Shown here piece after piece: positions 1-12,870 of a DNA stretch of 64,000 bases. The position numbers and the translations under genes are program-made. Each line of letters starts with the position of its first letter. Position 1 is the first letter of the stretch. The stretch is from Lepidurus packardi (taxonomy: Eukaryota; Arthropoda; Branchiopoda; Notostraca; Triopsidae): contig JAKZAN010000001.1 in the NCBI GenBank assembly GCA_023053545.1, positions 11,920,024 to 11,984,023 of the forward strand, given 5' to 3'. The notes under the pieces were generated by a model that searched no databases, was not told the origin of the DNA, and saw only the letters and a program-made list of their open reading frames with translations.

Positions 1-284
1 TCTATGTCCCGTTTCATTGCATGCCACAATGAAATTTGTATATACCGTTGCAGTTTGGAAGAAGTTTAGCGACTTCTAAGTTTCATTCTTGACTTTGAGG
101 TTTTGGCGTTTCCCATCCCTAAATAAACTATTCTTGTGACTTAACACTGAGAAAGTTGCTGCACAAAATTTCCAACAATGTTAAAACTTCCAACAATGAA
201 TCATTTCAGTTTTGGCGATTTCAAGTTGTCTTCCAAGCTACAAACTTGATTTGGTTGCCCAGAACTTTCAGTTTGGAATCGTTT

Positions 285-400
285 ACACTGTTCCTCTTTC
301 GTTCTTTCCACTGTTGCCCGTTTTTCATTGTTGCGAGTCTGGCCGTCACTGCAACCTTAAGTTTCTTAAGCCTTGAACCAAGTTTCATTGGTGCCAACCC
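285..400 (+). repeat. Diverged repeat, inverted relative to 5515-5605
   Basis: The reverse complement of this stretch aligns with 5515-5605. Shared blocks, in the same order, are AACTTGGTT, GCTTAA, a GGTTGCAGT/GGTTTCAGT block, a CTCGCAA/TTCGCAA block, AATGAAAAA and AACAGTG. The match is partial with small gaps, as expected of an old dispersed element. No coding potential is visible. Confidence 0.5.
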
Positions 401-3303
401 CTCCTTGCGAGTGTTCGAAAGCTTTTAAGGCGCAACTTAATGGTCTTTCAATGTTATGTGTAATATTTGGAGATTCTTTCAAATGGATTTTTATGGAGCA
501 GACGAAATTGTCCTCGAAGTGTGTGATTCACATTTAGGCTTTCCGAAAAGCTATGGGGTTGATTTTTTTTTATTTCTTCTTCTCTCCACGGCGTGATAAG
601 TTCGTCTTGTTTTTTGTTTTTTTTGTTGTTTTTTTTAATCTATTTTTTTTTTATCCGGGGGAAGATTCGTTTCGTCAAGTCGTAAATGCATCGAATTGGA
701 GAGAGTTTGCTCATTCATGTGGTGAATGGGGGGAAACGTGAAGCGCGTTTTGTATCCACCACTTTCCGTTTGATCGATACTAGGGGTCATAAACTACCTT
801 CTGGAGAGCAACTTTTTTTTTCTTCTTTTTTTCCCCTCTTTTTATTTCGTTGCAGCTTGTTTATTTGGATTCCGAAAGGGTTCAAGTTGTCGGAAGCATT
901 CGAGCACAAGAGAATGCCTAAACATTCTAAAGTGCGTCATTTTACACGGAACCCTCGTTTGTTTGTTACCCAGCATGAAAAAAGGAAAAAGAGGGTGGGT
1001 TGGGTTGTTAGTAGTGTGCTATGGGTGTCAATTGGGGTTGTCCGGTACTTTGTACTGGCGTGGTGTGGGGGTAAAGCCCCCGGGGCTATCCGGAACTCGA
1101 TCCTGGTTGATTGGCTGGATTGTGGCAGGGATTTGCGGCCGGACTTTTCCGCTCTCTCACTTTCTTCCCTTTAAAATTGGGAAGAAGGGTAAAGCTTGTC
1201 CCTCGAGTAGTCCCACTTCTTTTTTTCCCCTTTTCGGGGTGCTTTTTCCAAGCGCCTTGGGCTTTGCTACCCAAAAAAAGTCAAACGACTTTCCGCCAGG
1301 GCACTTTGTCTGCCTTTTTTGGCTTGCTGGTGCACTAGGAGGACTTTGTGCACGTGGTGGAGGACTTTCCGTGCTTTCGGTGCTTTGGGTGCTTCGCACC
1401 ACCTCGTAATCGAGAATGAACATCTTGATATCTGATCCTAGCGTGAAGCGCTTGAGGGTGGATGGGTGGTGTGCCGACAAGTGGGACAAATGGGAAGGTG
1501 GTTGGAAAGTAGGGAAAGGGGGTATTGTAATCTGAAGAGGGATGCAATTCCGTGGAAAATGAAGAAGAAAAGGCAAAAAAAAAGTATTGGACAAAGTTGG
1601 TTGGGAGTCAAAAAGAGCGGGAGAGATTTGGAGGGGCGTCAGCTTGATAGTTTTTTTTTTTTTTAGTTTTTCTTTGGGGGCTGGTTGTTGTTGTTGGCGG
1701 TCTCATTTGCATGGCGAATGTCTTCACTTAAGAGATGTTATTAGATTCTTGGGAAAGCACCCCCCGAAAAGGAAGGCAAAAGGCTTAGGTTCTTATATTG
1801 GGTTTGGATGGGCCGCAGAAAAGCCGTCACAGAGTGTTATGGCACGTGTTATCAACGCTAAAAGAGCGATAACGTGAGAAAACAGCTGTTACCTTCCAAC
1901 CCAACTTACCCTCCTCTTTCTAGGGTTTATACGAAGAAGAAGAGACGGGGGGGGGGGGGGTGAGGCTTTTGGAAAATGACCTACTTGAAAAGGTGGATTA
2001 GATTTGCATGGCTACAGTACAAGTAGAATCGTTAGAAAAAATCGTTGTTTTTTTTTTATTGGTGGAACGATGCTACTTTTCCTCTTGTTCGGGGAGGGAA
2101 GGGAGGGGGGGTAGGACAGTTAGCATATGAATTTGGTGTGTAATCTCCTTGGTCTTACAAGTTACGTCCTTAGTTGGGCTCATGCAGTTGGTAATCGGCT
2201 TATTCGGACACTGGAAACGTGTTTGACTGTAGCCCGAATGTAGTTATAAAGTCGAGTCAACATCTTGATCGTTTGTGTCGTTAATCGTGTATTTTTTTTT
2301 ATTTTTAAAAAAAGCTTGGGGTTTCTAACGTTATGTTCGCTTCATTTCTGGGGCTACAGAGGAAGGGAACGATACAATCCAGCTTGTCTTGGGCGAGATT
2401 TACTGTTATCATAACATCTTGGAATGAAGGTTTCGTTTAGTTTGTAAGAAGTTGAGAAATTTTGGCAAGCGAGACTTGCAACCCAGGTGGACAACACACG
2501 TCACGTTTTAAAGAGGAACTTTTAAAACCTGTCGTATTGTGAGGAGTCTACAAACAATCCCAAGGCAAAAGCGTGGATGTCACATATACACAATAGAATA
2601 AATAACATAACACAACAGACAAAGCTTTTGGGACCGTATGGCAACAGGGACACTTGGCCCTCGCGGTAAGAATAATAAACTCTTATGGGCCCGTATACCT
2701 TAGCTTATTGATGCAAAACAATCACAGATGTCACTGATGTTTGGTTATTGTTTCTGCAAAAGCCTTGCGTACAAAGTAAAAGAGAAATGGATAGCTAATT
2801 GCTAATTGTTTTGGTTCTAAGAAGTACAACTTATCACCACAGTTTGCTGTAGCAGCAATGGCCCGAATCATATCGTCGAAGATTCGGAACAAGATTTTTG
2901 GAAAACTTGAGTGCTTCTCTGGTGACACGTACGATTTGAAAGCAACCTAAGACAAAAGGTTTTTAGCAGCTAGTTCACAACCGAAGGACATATTGTCAGG
3001 CATCGTATTTCACAGGGTTGCAAACTTAATTTGCAAGTTACTATTGTATTATTATTTCAAATCTTCATTGGAATTAATCTTCATTGAAAAAAAGGTGGAT
3101 TGGTTGTGCACTAGCTCTTAGAATGCTCAAGCTTAACTGTCAGAGTTTTTTCATTAAATGTGCTAGTTTTAACGAAAAGTTGTTCCAGAATTCCCAATGC
3201 TAACCGTGTAAACAGAGCTAAAGTACACGGGAGCCAAGCCCCCTTTTACGCACTCAACGTACCCTTCCGAGCGAACGAATCACAATATTGAAATATCGCA
3301 CAG

Positions 3304-3537
3304 CACTGAAATATATAACTACAATACAGAAAGTTAGTAGAAGGCTAGAAGGTATATGCAATTGAACAAAAAGTCACAACATGCACAACACTGAAATATA
3401 GGAGTACAACACAAATGGGTAGTAGAAGGTGAGAAGGTATATCCAAATCGAACAATCACAACATACACAACACTGAAATGCAGGAACACAACATAAACGG
3501 ATAGTAGAAGGTATACATACAAATCGAACAAAAAGGA
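3304..3537. repeat. Three-copy tandem repeat, unit about 82-85 bp
   Basis: Three consecutive units start at 3304, 3389 and 3471, each with CACTGAAAT. Each then has a GTAGAAGG block, GGTATA, and an AATCGAACA or AATTGAACA block; the first two units end with a CACAACAT block. The copies differ by substitutions and small indels. Open frames across it are by-products of the repeat. Confidence 0.75.
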
Positions 3538-5514
3538 GGTTGTAAATCTCCGAAACCCGAGTTGACAAGACTGTTTTACAATCTTTAGTCATTCATTTCT
3601 TGCGAAGGAAAACCACCAGTAGTAGCTTCTACCTTATCTTTCTTTCTTTAACCCCCTGAGGGCAATTTTTTAGTTTAAGAAGCTAACAAATTATACGTGC
3701 CACGCTTGTCCGGGTTCATTAGCATTCTTAAGCATTGGGCGGTGATGGGGGGATTCAAGTCCGGTGGCTAACGTGGCTGAGAGAAGAGGAAAGGCAAGTT
3801 ATCTAGTTTGTCGTCATCTGCGACTCTTGGCGAGTCCGTCTTGAGGATTTGTAAGATTTGGGAGGATGAGGAAAAGGTACCCGAAAGGATTATACAATGT
3901 GTCGCAAGTTTGGGGACATTGTGCTCTGGCCCTGCTACGTGGGTTTGCAAGAAGCTGGCTGTATAGAAAGAAGGCTTTTTTTTAAAAAAAAAAAAAAAAA
4001 AAAGGATGGGTGTATGTGGGGACTTGAAGTTTGGCTCAAGCTTTTCGTATTCATGTATTCATGGCCAGTTGTCAAAGGTGTTAGCAGCGCCCTTCTTTTG
4101 ACCAAGTGCTACTGTAGGTGCACGGACTACAGTATTAGAAGGCATTAAAAAATGAATAAGAAAAAGTTCAACTTTTTTATTTATTTTTTCTCCTTTGGGG
4201 GTTTAAGAGTAGTGTGACAAGGACCCGCAAGTTTTTTTTTATATTTTACCTATTCATGTGCATACGAGTATGAAAGATAACGAGATACGGCTCCTGGAAA
4301 AACGGAACGAGAGAGAGAGAAATGACGCTTTTCAAAAGAGCAACAGTCCCCCCCCCCCCCCCAACTCAACTCAACAAGCCCTTTTAGCTTTAGCTTCCCC
4401 ACTTTTAGTGTTAAAGGAGGAACACACTAACACTAGACTATACGGTTGACATGGCGCTCTTGGTGGCGTTTTTCTATACAGAGGACCATGCAGAGTCAGT
4501 GGAGCGCTGCTAAATAGCAGAAGCCGATTTTCATAGACTCGCATAGGGGGGAGACCGGACAGGTCTTTGACTTCTAAATGCTTTTCAAATTGGAACGAGA
4601 ATGAGTTTTTATTTTATTTCATTTTTTTTGTTGGGGGGATGTTGATTCGAGACCGGTAGTTTAGTTAGGTAGGTAGTAGGTAGGAGTAGTGAGAAAGAGA
4701 GAGAATAAATGAACAACTCACGCGGAAGTCCGGAGAGGTTTATATACATGCCTTTAGAAATCAGATTTATCGTTTTGCACCGTTTTTACCTGTAATCCTA
4801 ATTTACGTTGTTTTTAAATTATATATATTTTTAATTTCTTGGTAAGAAATCCAAAGTAAGGATTGCCTTCTTACGTGGTCAAAAAATGGTAGTAAGTTTT
4901 ATTTTATATTTCTGAAAGATTTAATTTGCAATGGAGAATAGAAAATGGAAGAATTACGTGTATTAATTTACATTAAAAAAATAAATAATCCGCGTAGGCA
5001 AAGGCCGTTTGTCAATCTGTTTATTATTCGGCTTTACCGTTTTTGATATCGTTATTGTTTTTGTAGATTGGGGCTATTACATACAGTAAAGGGAAAGGGA
5101 CGAGAGGGTAGGCGCGCTAATTTATAAGTAAAAGTAGAGAAGGACCCTTAAATATGAAATAAAGTTTTCTTACCAATTATAATTACTTACAAAATTGTAA
5201 AAAGTTACGGAAAGTGGTTCTAAAGTGCTAAAATTGTCACTGCTAAATTGAAGTAGTGGCACTTCAATTGGTAAGAATACAAGTTTACCATTAGACTTTT
5301 AAAATGACGTTAAATATGGAAGAACTTGAAGAATTGTTAAGTACTTTCGGGGAAAGAAAAGTGTAACATCTTTTACGAAGTATTGCTGATGTGTTTTTGG
5401 ATCATTCGGGTAGCACTGCAACAGCTGTCGCACTGGATTTATTTCGGTAGTGTTTGTTTTGGAAATCACATATTCAAACACCATTGCTGTCTGAAAGCTT
5501 TCGATGGTTTGGCA

Positions 5515-5605
5515 ACAGTGGAACTTGGTTTAAGCTTAAGGTTTCAGTAATGTCAGATTCGCAAGAATGAAAAATGGGAACAGTGAAAAGGGTGAAAGAT
5601 GACGC
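5515..5605 (-). repeat. Diverged repeat, partner of 285-400
   Basis: This is the inverted partner of the repeat near the left end of the window. The copies are about 5.1 kb apart and imperfect, so they look like two members of a dispersed family rather than a recent inverted duplication. Confidence 0.45.
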
Positions 5606-6965
5606 TTGATGGCTTGTAGGCGTAGTTGGTATATCCTTTTCGAAATTTCACTGTTGGTTGGTTGAAATCGCATGCCGGCATAGCAACTTATATTGCGATT
5701 TTGTTTCTGAGGAGCATAGAAAGTACTGCTAGGAGTATTTGTATTGCCCTAGAGTTTTAGAGTAATTAAGATTTCGAACGTTTCGAGGTTGATTGATCGC
5801 GGAAGTTATGAAACTAACGGCATTGAAAAGGTTCTTTCTGCACCCAAAAAAGGACAAGCGAGGGAAGCTTGTAACAGTCAACTTAACTCGTATTAGGATG
5901 CTCTATTGTCGGGTATAATGTGACCAAGCTGTCGGCTATTGATAGTATGTTGTAACGTACTAAGCTTATAGAGGGATAGACCGGACCCTTTTTACTTGTG
6001 CTAATGCTGTGCACTGGGGTTTTGAAAAGAATCGTCGGATCGGCAGAGCTTGACTTGCTGCTGGACGGACTAAGTAGCCATTGTATATTGTCAAACCCGA
6101 GGACAGCCCTTGCTACTCCATTCTGGAAGCTCTTTGGCTCTTTCTATATCCTCTCTCTTATATATATGTCCGTCTCCTTCTCCCTATAACCCCACGTACA
6201 CACCCTTCACGGTTTTGAACTCAATTTGTATTGTTCAGTGAATTTTTGGGTGTATGATATGAAAGATTTCCAGCTGGGAAGAATAAATAGGATTAGGCAT
6301 GGAAAACGACTTTGACTCACTGGGAAATTCCCGACAGAACGTTTTTCAAGCGTTTTCAAGTACATATACACGAATTCCAGTTCGCGTGGTTGAGTTGCAA
6401 ACGTTCCCCCTTCATATATATGCACAAAGTCGTGGCTTATTAGACATTTGTTTGACATATAAGGGTAGATAGTTTGAGACCAAGAATGCCGTTAGTAAAC
6501 TATAACCTATTTTTCATTGTTGCAGTTTTGTTTATTATGTGTGGACATCGCTTTTTGACCTAGATAGCAGCATACTTGACGTGCAATGTTCATTAAGCGA
6601 GTTATCTGGTGGTCGAGTATGGTAGTCATATAATAAACCGTTAAAAGGTAGTGCCATACGTAATATATACGTACACACAATTTCCCGATACTGGGCAAGA
6701 CTGGTCTAGTTAGAGGCGGTGGTATTAGCGTTATCTGAAGCCCAGAATAGTAACAGTTAAAGTCAATAAGTTAATCCTGCGCCGGGGAAAGAAGGGAAGG
6801 GTGTGTGTGTGTAATGTGTAAGAACAAGCTTAATTGAGGGTTGTATATAGGGGGCAATCTGTTTTATGAGAGCAGCGGCGACAGATGGACATAAAGCTTT
6901 TGGTACACAAGTCATGTCTATGTCGTGTGCGGTAGTTAACACATACGCCACACACCAAAACCTGG

Positions 6966-7252
6966 CTCCAGTTTTACAAGCTTGGAACACTCACCGCGAT
7001 AACATCCCTTAATTCATTGTTGGGACCTATGCCGCTAAGTCTAGCTTTCGTAAAACATAACGTTTTTCGAGTTAAAAGCGACCATTAGGAGCTTTGAACT
7101 TAAGGTTCGGAAGGCATTCTCCAGTTTTACAAGCTTGCAACACTGCCAACGCGATGACTCCCTTAATTCATTGTTGGGACCCTTGCAGTGCAGTCTCGCT
7201 TTCATAGGATATAATGTTTGGGAGCTTAGGCGCTACACTTAAGGTTCGGAAG
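6966..7252. repeat. Tandem duplication, period 153 bp
   Basis: The segments starting at 6966 and 7119 both begin CTCCAGTTTTACAAGCTTG. Both continue with CTTAATTCATTGTTGGGAC about 45 bp later and end with CTTAAGGTTCGGAAGGC. The second copy is slightly shorter and diverged. No terminal inverted repeats or coding sequence were seen. Confidence 0.8.
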
Positions 7253-8635
7253 GCGTTGCTTGAATCCACGTTTAGATATAAAAACAAGGGTCAGGTTGCA
7301 ATTTGGAGTTGCAATATCGATAGAAATTTGGAATTTTCGATAGAAATGGGGGGTTTTATTAGGGCTATTTTAGGATGATTTGTAGTTTAAGTTTCAGAGG
7401 GTTGGGGGACTACAATAGAGGCGTTAGATTTTGGTCAACCAGGAATTGAGGGATTGAGCATTTAGCTTTTACAGGAATGCGAGTATCTTCAGCTGGCTGT
7501 GGCACTGGCAGTTCCCCCCTATTAGGAAGTTTCTCAATAGAATGAACGGCTGGAAGTCACTCGGGCTACTTGAAGAGAGGAAGTTTGCCACAATAGTTCA
7601 CTGACAACAGTTAAAAGACTTTTTAGGAGGGGGAAAGACCAACTGACTAAATAGTACGACTAAAAAGGGGGGGGGGGGGAATTACTCTCTTTTACCTTTT
7701 ACCAAAAGTCAGACCCACCAATGGGCCGTTTTGGGGCAGGGGTTTCCTAGAGGAGTACTACTTTTATTCACGAACTCATGAAAAGCGTTGTGAATCAAAA
7801 GGGCCCCAAGACCCCTGCGTCGTCGGGAGAATAGGAAAGGCAAAACTTGATGGGGAAACTGATCACACAAAGAGAGAGAGAGAGCTCAATGAATTGAGTG
7901 TGAAACCTATACCATTGTTAAAAGCTGGCTGAGTAACATGAACTTCTCGAATAAATCGATTAATCCCGTATAATTTATACATATGGGCCGTCCAATAAGT
8001 CATCTTCTCTATCCCCGGCTAACTTGCGTACAACTTTCGGGTTGCAAAGTTGGAACTAATAGTCTTAGTTAGGCATTAAACGAGTTTCTTTGGTTCCAAA
8101 AAGTCTCCACAGAGCTGAATTTCCAGTAATATGGTGCTTTTTCTGAACCTAGGCTTTTACTTAGCCTTCGTTTAGGTTGAAAAGATCCACTGGAAGTTAA
8201 AGATACAGGACGGTTTCTAACTCAAGTCAAAAGAGGAAGAGAAACTTCACACCCTACATGTATACAACCTATACCCTATATAGGGTCTTGAATAGACCAG
8301 AGGACGAAGATCCTAAAGTCTGAAAAAAGAAGGGGCCGGGCCGGAAGTTCTTAAAAAGGGAAGAGACATTACATTTCTTTGTCCTATTGAGAAGTAAACT
8401 GTGTATAGGAAATGGTTTCTGGGGGATCTTCCAAAAGGAATGAGGTTGAGCTATATCTATGAACTTCTTTTCTGTGATAGTTAAGGAATTTTAACATGAA
8501 ATGGGCAGTTTGCGTGTAGTTTAGTATAAGTACAGTACTTTCCGCGTTGGGAAGTCATTTTTCTCAAGTAATTGTAATTTATTTCATTTTCTTTCTTTTT
8601 TTTGGCGTTTTTGTGGCATTTTGTTGGCTCTATAG

Positions 8636-11100
8636 GTCGTAAGAAATTGGACCCGTCTTGCTGTCCAGCGTGTAGCATAACTCTGCGCCCTGGCGATGTG
8701 CACATGCATTTGGCTCAGGAAATCGAGCGTCTGGATCGACTCACACGTACTTATGGTGCAGGACATCGGCAGAGCCCTAATACCACTAGCGGAGCAGCTT
8801 CTTGTAGCAAAAAGGACAATGCGTCAGACTCGAGATGGGAGGTAAGTTATCCTTTGCAAGTGTTTGGAACTAGTAGCCAAAAAAAAACTGGGGAAAAAAG
8901 GGGAAAAAGAAAAAAAACAGAAGGAAAGTTTCTTAAGGGGGATGCTTTTTTCTTTGTTTTTTTTGTTGTTTTTTTTTTTTTTTGGTGCTTAGACATACCA
9001 TCGCGTGCGAACCAATCGCCAGAGTCGAGTACGTGCCAAGACGCGCAAGCGGCGTATGGATGCGGAAGAATCCGATGAGGGATTGGCGTCGGGGACGCCT
9101 GCGTCGGACTCAAATGGGGCGGTACTTACTAGGACAGCTTGCCCCATATGTGGAGACAGACTAGTCGGCATGCCTGATCAATTAAACGCTCACGTAGTCC
9201 AATGCCTGAGGAAGGTAAATTTAGTTACCAGATTTTTAACATTTTATTGTCCTGCATTTGAAGTTGCCATTTTGTGTTGTTTTTTAAACATGTTGAATAT
9301 TTATGGGAATGATTCTTATAGCAGGAGGGCATGAAAGGAGAGGAAGATGAGCAGCTAGATGTGGAAGGAGATGCCGGCCAATTAGGAGATGCTTATGAAG
9401 AATATGAATGGGCGGGACAGAAACGAGTCAGAACCAGTACCTTATTGCAAGGTGGATTTGCTGGTAAGTTTTTGTTATGGTTTTATTGCAGTGGATTTAG
9501 CCACGTAAAGTACTTTAGGCTTAAAATATAACTCGATAATCAAGTTTTCCACGATATTTTTCTTTCTATTGTACGCCAATTAGTGACTGAGATATTAATA
9601 GATAGTGTTAGTAATAGTCACATCACGTGATTGGATGATGCCCAAGGCCAGCCTCCACGGCACTTACTCTGTTTGCTGCTTTGCCGTTGAAGTACAAGTT
9701 TTAAATAAATAATAACCTACGGCTATACTGTTTGTCCATTTTATTACATCGTGAAAAAACTTAGTTGGATTATTTGTTAAACTTGAAATAGGAAAGCTAA
9801 CCCGATATGTAGTTTCGAGTGATAGTTTTCTTTTCCTCTTGCGGAATCAGTACTTAAAGCTATTAAAGAACGCAATTAGAAAAGGGTAGTCATGTCTTCC
9901 TGACGTCATGGACGTACCCGAGAACTTTGTTTACTGTTTTTAAGCATGAAAGTCAAAAGTTAACCGTTGTAATCAAGTGCCGTCAACCCACGCCATCTTA
10001 CGGCTATGACGTCATGGTCACGAGTTTCAATAGCATCAGACGGTTAACGGCTTTATTTAAATCGTCTTTCGTAGAATGGTATGGATTACAGCATAAGTAT
10101 TCATCAACATTTCAGCGTGTAATTGTGGTACTTTTATATTTCAAGAGCTTATTTATTTAAAACTATGCAGACTTTTAAAAAGGATTAAAAACTTCTTGAA
10201 GTAATGTAGAATATACGCAAAGAGTAAAGAAGTTAATTTTTCATAGCTAAGGAATACAAATAAATAAAATATTCAGGAATAGAGTTAAAAAGAAAATTAA
10301 ATAAATTTGATTTTTTGTAGCGTTGGGCCTGCAGACGTGTAAGAAAGAAGAAGAGGATGACTGTGATGTTGTTGTGGACGGCGATGAGGCGGTTTATGGC
10401 ACTCCTCAGTATACAGAGTCCGATGTGATGACTAGCGTGAGCGAAGTCAATGAAAGCACTGTGAATCATCCGGAAACCATCACGAAGTATTACTTCTTAT
10501 TTTTCATTTGTCTTTAAACAAGTTGGTGGAATTAATCATATTTTTTCTTTAATCCTAGTGGGACTGCATCGGCAGCGAGTCTGAATGAAGAATCTCAACA
10601 TTCTAGCAGTGACTATGGAGTTGATTCTCAGTCAGTTGCAGTCAAATCCAAGCACAACCATTGGTTACCAGGCTTAGGTCCGGGAGAAGGCGCCGATGAG
10701 CAGAATTTCACCCCTCCAGTACAGCAAATACTCGATGCTCTTAAGCAAAGGATATCACAACTTGAAGATGAGACCAAAGAAGTCAAAGATAAATTCAAAT
10801 GCCTGATATGTTTGGTAAGTTCTTGTTTTAATACCAACAAGTAACTTATTTTTAATCTGTTTTCTTGTTGTTTCTTTCATTAGGGTAGTTACAAGCATCC
10901 TTTGGTATCAACAACGTGTTGGCATGTCCATTGCGAAGATTGTTGGCTACAATCATTGGTAAGGGTACTTAATAGATTTAAAATGAGGAAAACATTACTT
11001 AATAATTTCTTTTATTTTCGTTAATTAGGGAGCCAAGAAATTGTGTCCGCAGTGTAGTGTTATTACGTCGCCATCTGGTTTACGAAGGATCTATCTGTGA
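8636..11100 (+). CDS. RNF220: E3 ubiquitin ligase RNF220, C-terminal exons (partial at 5' end)
   Basis: Exons read as 8636-8841, 8993-9214, 9325-9463, 10321-10486, 10559-10814, 10884-10958 and 11029-11100, all with GT-AG junctions and one open frame. The product has the RNF220 layout. A CPAC...H zinc-binding block is followed by QEIERL. Then come a basic stretch (RTNRQSRVRAKTRKRR), a second CPIC...H...C finger, the hallmark EYEWAGQKRVR, and a short coiled coil (ALKQRISQLEDETKEV). A C-terminal C3HC4 RING (CLIC, CWHVHCEDC, CPQC) ends in LRRIYL and stop. The family attaches ubiquitin to nuclear targets such as Sin3B and modulates Wnt/beta-catenin and Hedgehog signalling in vertebrates; target identity here is unknown. 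The exon at 8636 starts with two nucleotides of a split codon, so upstream coding exons are missing from view. AATAAA lies at 11201, 100 nt past the stop. Confidence 0.9.
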
Positions 11101-11200
11101 ATGTACTTTAGCTATTTCTGTGCGATCAGTTTTTAGGCATTCCTATTAGTAAATAGCTTGCTCTGTTACGCGAAAATTTGTCAAAAGGCTGGGTTATGTA

Positions 11201-11206
11201 AATAAA
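11201..11206 (+). terminator. Polyadenylation signal of RNF220
   Basis: A canonical AATAAA stands 100 nt after the RNF220 stop codon and well before the convergent NDUFB11 gene. Confidence 0.6.
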
Positions 11207-11942
11207 AGGAGAACAGAACAAAAATTCTTTGATTTACTATAAATCTTTACATTTATTTCAAAATTTCGACTAATTTGACCTACTTTTTGATCTTCAAACG
11301 TATGTGTAGCTATGGGTCAACTATAATTTATATACCTTACCTAAGCACGTGAGTATTTTATAGCATTTGAATACTAAATCTGAAAAGGTTTGTCTATGCT
11401 TTTCAACATTGTTTACATTTCGTCAATAGGCTGTAAAACAATAACATACGTCGTCCAGCAATATTGGCAAATTTGCTACACTTTGCTAATTGTTAAATTG
11501 CACAGAAATAAGGAGAAACTAATTCTTCATATCACTACCAGTACCTGAATAAATAAAGATGAATAACATTCTTCCGCAGAATAAGTTTATTTACCTGCGT
11601 GTTCCATTTAAAAGCTGCAATTAACGTTAACGTATTGTATACCTAGGTATATCTGACAGTTTGCTTGTTCATAAGCTGAAATATTACAGAAACATTAACC
11701 ACCTGCCTGAAATTGTAAAAGATCCGTCAAGAGTAAAACTGAACGCATTTTATACATTATTATTATGTAATTATACTGAGACGTAAAGACAATTAGCGAC
11801 CACACAGAATGTACGCAACTGACAAGATGACACTTGATATTGTCTTCTGAAGTCTCCCAATAATATTTCTATACAAGATGTTCTGGCTACACACCTTCAG
11901 TTCATGGGCGAGGAGTACAGTTTCGATGAACTAAACGAAGAG
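11207..11942. other. Intergenic spacer between convergent RNF220 and NDUFB11
   Basis: AT-rich sequence with no supported exon or RNA. It contains TTTATT (AATAAA on the minus strand) at 11586-11591, a possible but distant poly(A) signal for NDUFB11. Confidence 0.5.
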
Positions 11943-12640
11943 TTAAATAATGATCTCCGCATCACCCAATTCTTCATCTGAGGGTAAAATAACCGTTGTC
12001 GGATCCACCAGGTTACCATCAATCAAAGGCAAGCCTTCTCTTTCTCTCCTGCGCAATTCAATATAGGCTTCACGATGGGCCCAATTAGATAAACTAAATC
12101 CAAACGACAATTCCAAAATGAACGGCAAATTCAGAGTTTGATAACAAGCTTTTTATACCGGAAATCAGGCGTGTACATCTTCCACCAGCTGCCGAATATA
12201 ATTACGCCAGTGACAGCAAGTAAAAATACACCGTGGGTTACAACTCTGTCTTCGGTTTCATTAGTGGTATCATAGCCAAAGCTAATCCATTTCTATAAGG
12301 AAATAAGAATAACATTAAACACTCATTCCTTTTATTTATTAGATATAATAGTATAAATATATACTACCGTATGGTAGTAGAAACTATCACAGAAAGTGAG
12401 AAACGGAACTAATTTATATTATGTTCTGAAAGTTGGGTTTACTTTTGTTGTTGCTGCATCAGTGGCAGTAGATTCTTTTGCTACTGCTGGTTCTTGTGAG
12501 ATTGCATGTGGGGCAACAACAGACTCTTTCTTTCCTTTTGATGTGGAGATGTATCGGCTGGAAACATTACGACCTAGGTTTACATAGAGGCTCCTTTGAG
12601 GGCCTAACTTCCTTAAAAACACTCCAGAAAAAGATGCCAT
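11943..12640 (-). CDS. NDUFB11: NADH dehydrogenase (ubiquinone) 1 beta subcomplex subunit 11, mitochondrial
   Basis: Three exons on the minus strand, 12443-12640, 12159-12292 and 11943-12093, join to 160 aa. The N-terminal third is rich in Arg, Ser and Ala with few acidic residues (MASFSGVFLRKLGPQRSLYV), as expected for a mitochondrial presequence. The middle carries one membrane helix (GVFLLAVTGVIIFGSWW) followed by YTPDFR. The tail WAHREAYIELRRREREGLP and ILPSDEE matches the NDUFB11/ESSS family. The protein is an accessory subunit of the membrane arm of respiratory complex I. I chose the ATG at 12640 because it begins the presequence; an in-frame ATG at 12730 would add a hydrophobic leader untypical of the family. 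Length and topology fit the family. Confidence 0.88.
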
Positions 12641-12744
12641 GTTTTTTTCAGTCAGCCAAACAAGGAACGAAAAGCGCAAGGGAAGTATGAGGATGAAGAA
12701 GTTTACGGAGAAGACGCTTCCCCATAGCATTGAAGTTTGGGAGA

Positions 12745-12845
12745 ACTACAAACAGAGCCATCTATAAAACTTTATTGGATCAGATTAACTGTTTTAAGCC
12801 TTAGTGCGCCAACATTTTCCTAGAGCCATCTAGTGAAGCTTTATT
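12745..12845. repeat. Two diverged short copies around GCCATCTA
   Basis: GCCATCTATAAAACTTTATTG at 12757 recurs as a diverged form (GCCATCTAGTGAAGCTTTAT) at 12825, each followed by GG(A/T)(T/C)CAGA. The spacing is 68 bp. The second copy contains a CTCF-like CCATCTAGTG core. Confidence 0.55.
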
Positions 12846-12870
12846 GGTCCAGAATGTTGGTAAAGCCTAG

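Larger units (their letters stand above)
1..8635. other. Gene-free stretch upstream of the RNF220 exons
   Basis: I see no exon here that I can support: open frames are short and none resembles a protein family. The stretch holds homopolymer runs, (GA)n bits, a three-copy tandem repeat near 3.3-3.5 kb, a 153-bp tandem duplication near 7 kb and an inverted pair of diverged repeats near 0.3 and 5.5 kb, all listed separately. Because the RNF220 exons that begin at 8636 lack the N-terminal part of the protein, this may be a large intron or 5' region of that gene; that is inference. Confidence 0.5.

Noticed and set aside
1-1900. Several overlapping frames of 60-160 codons near the left end
   Set aside because: They arise from T-rich and G-rich low-complexity sequence, with no domain, splice context or codon pattern.
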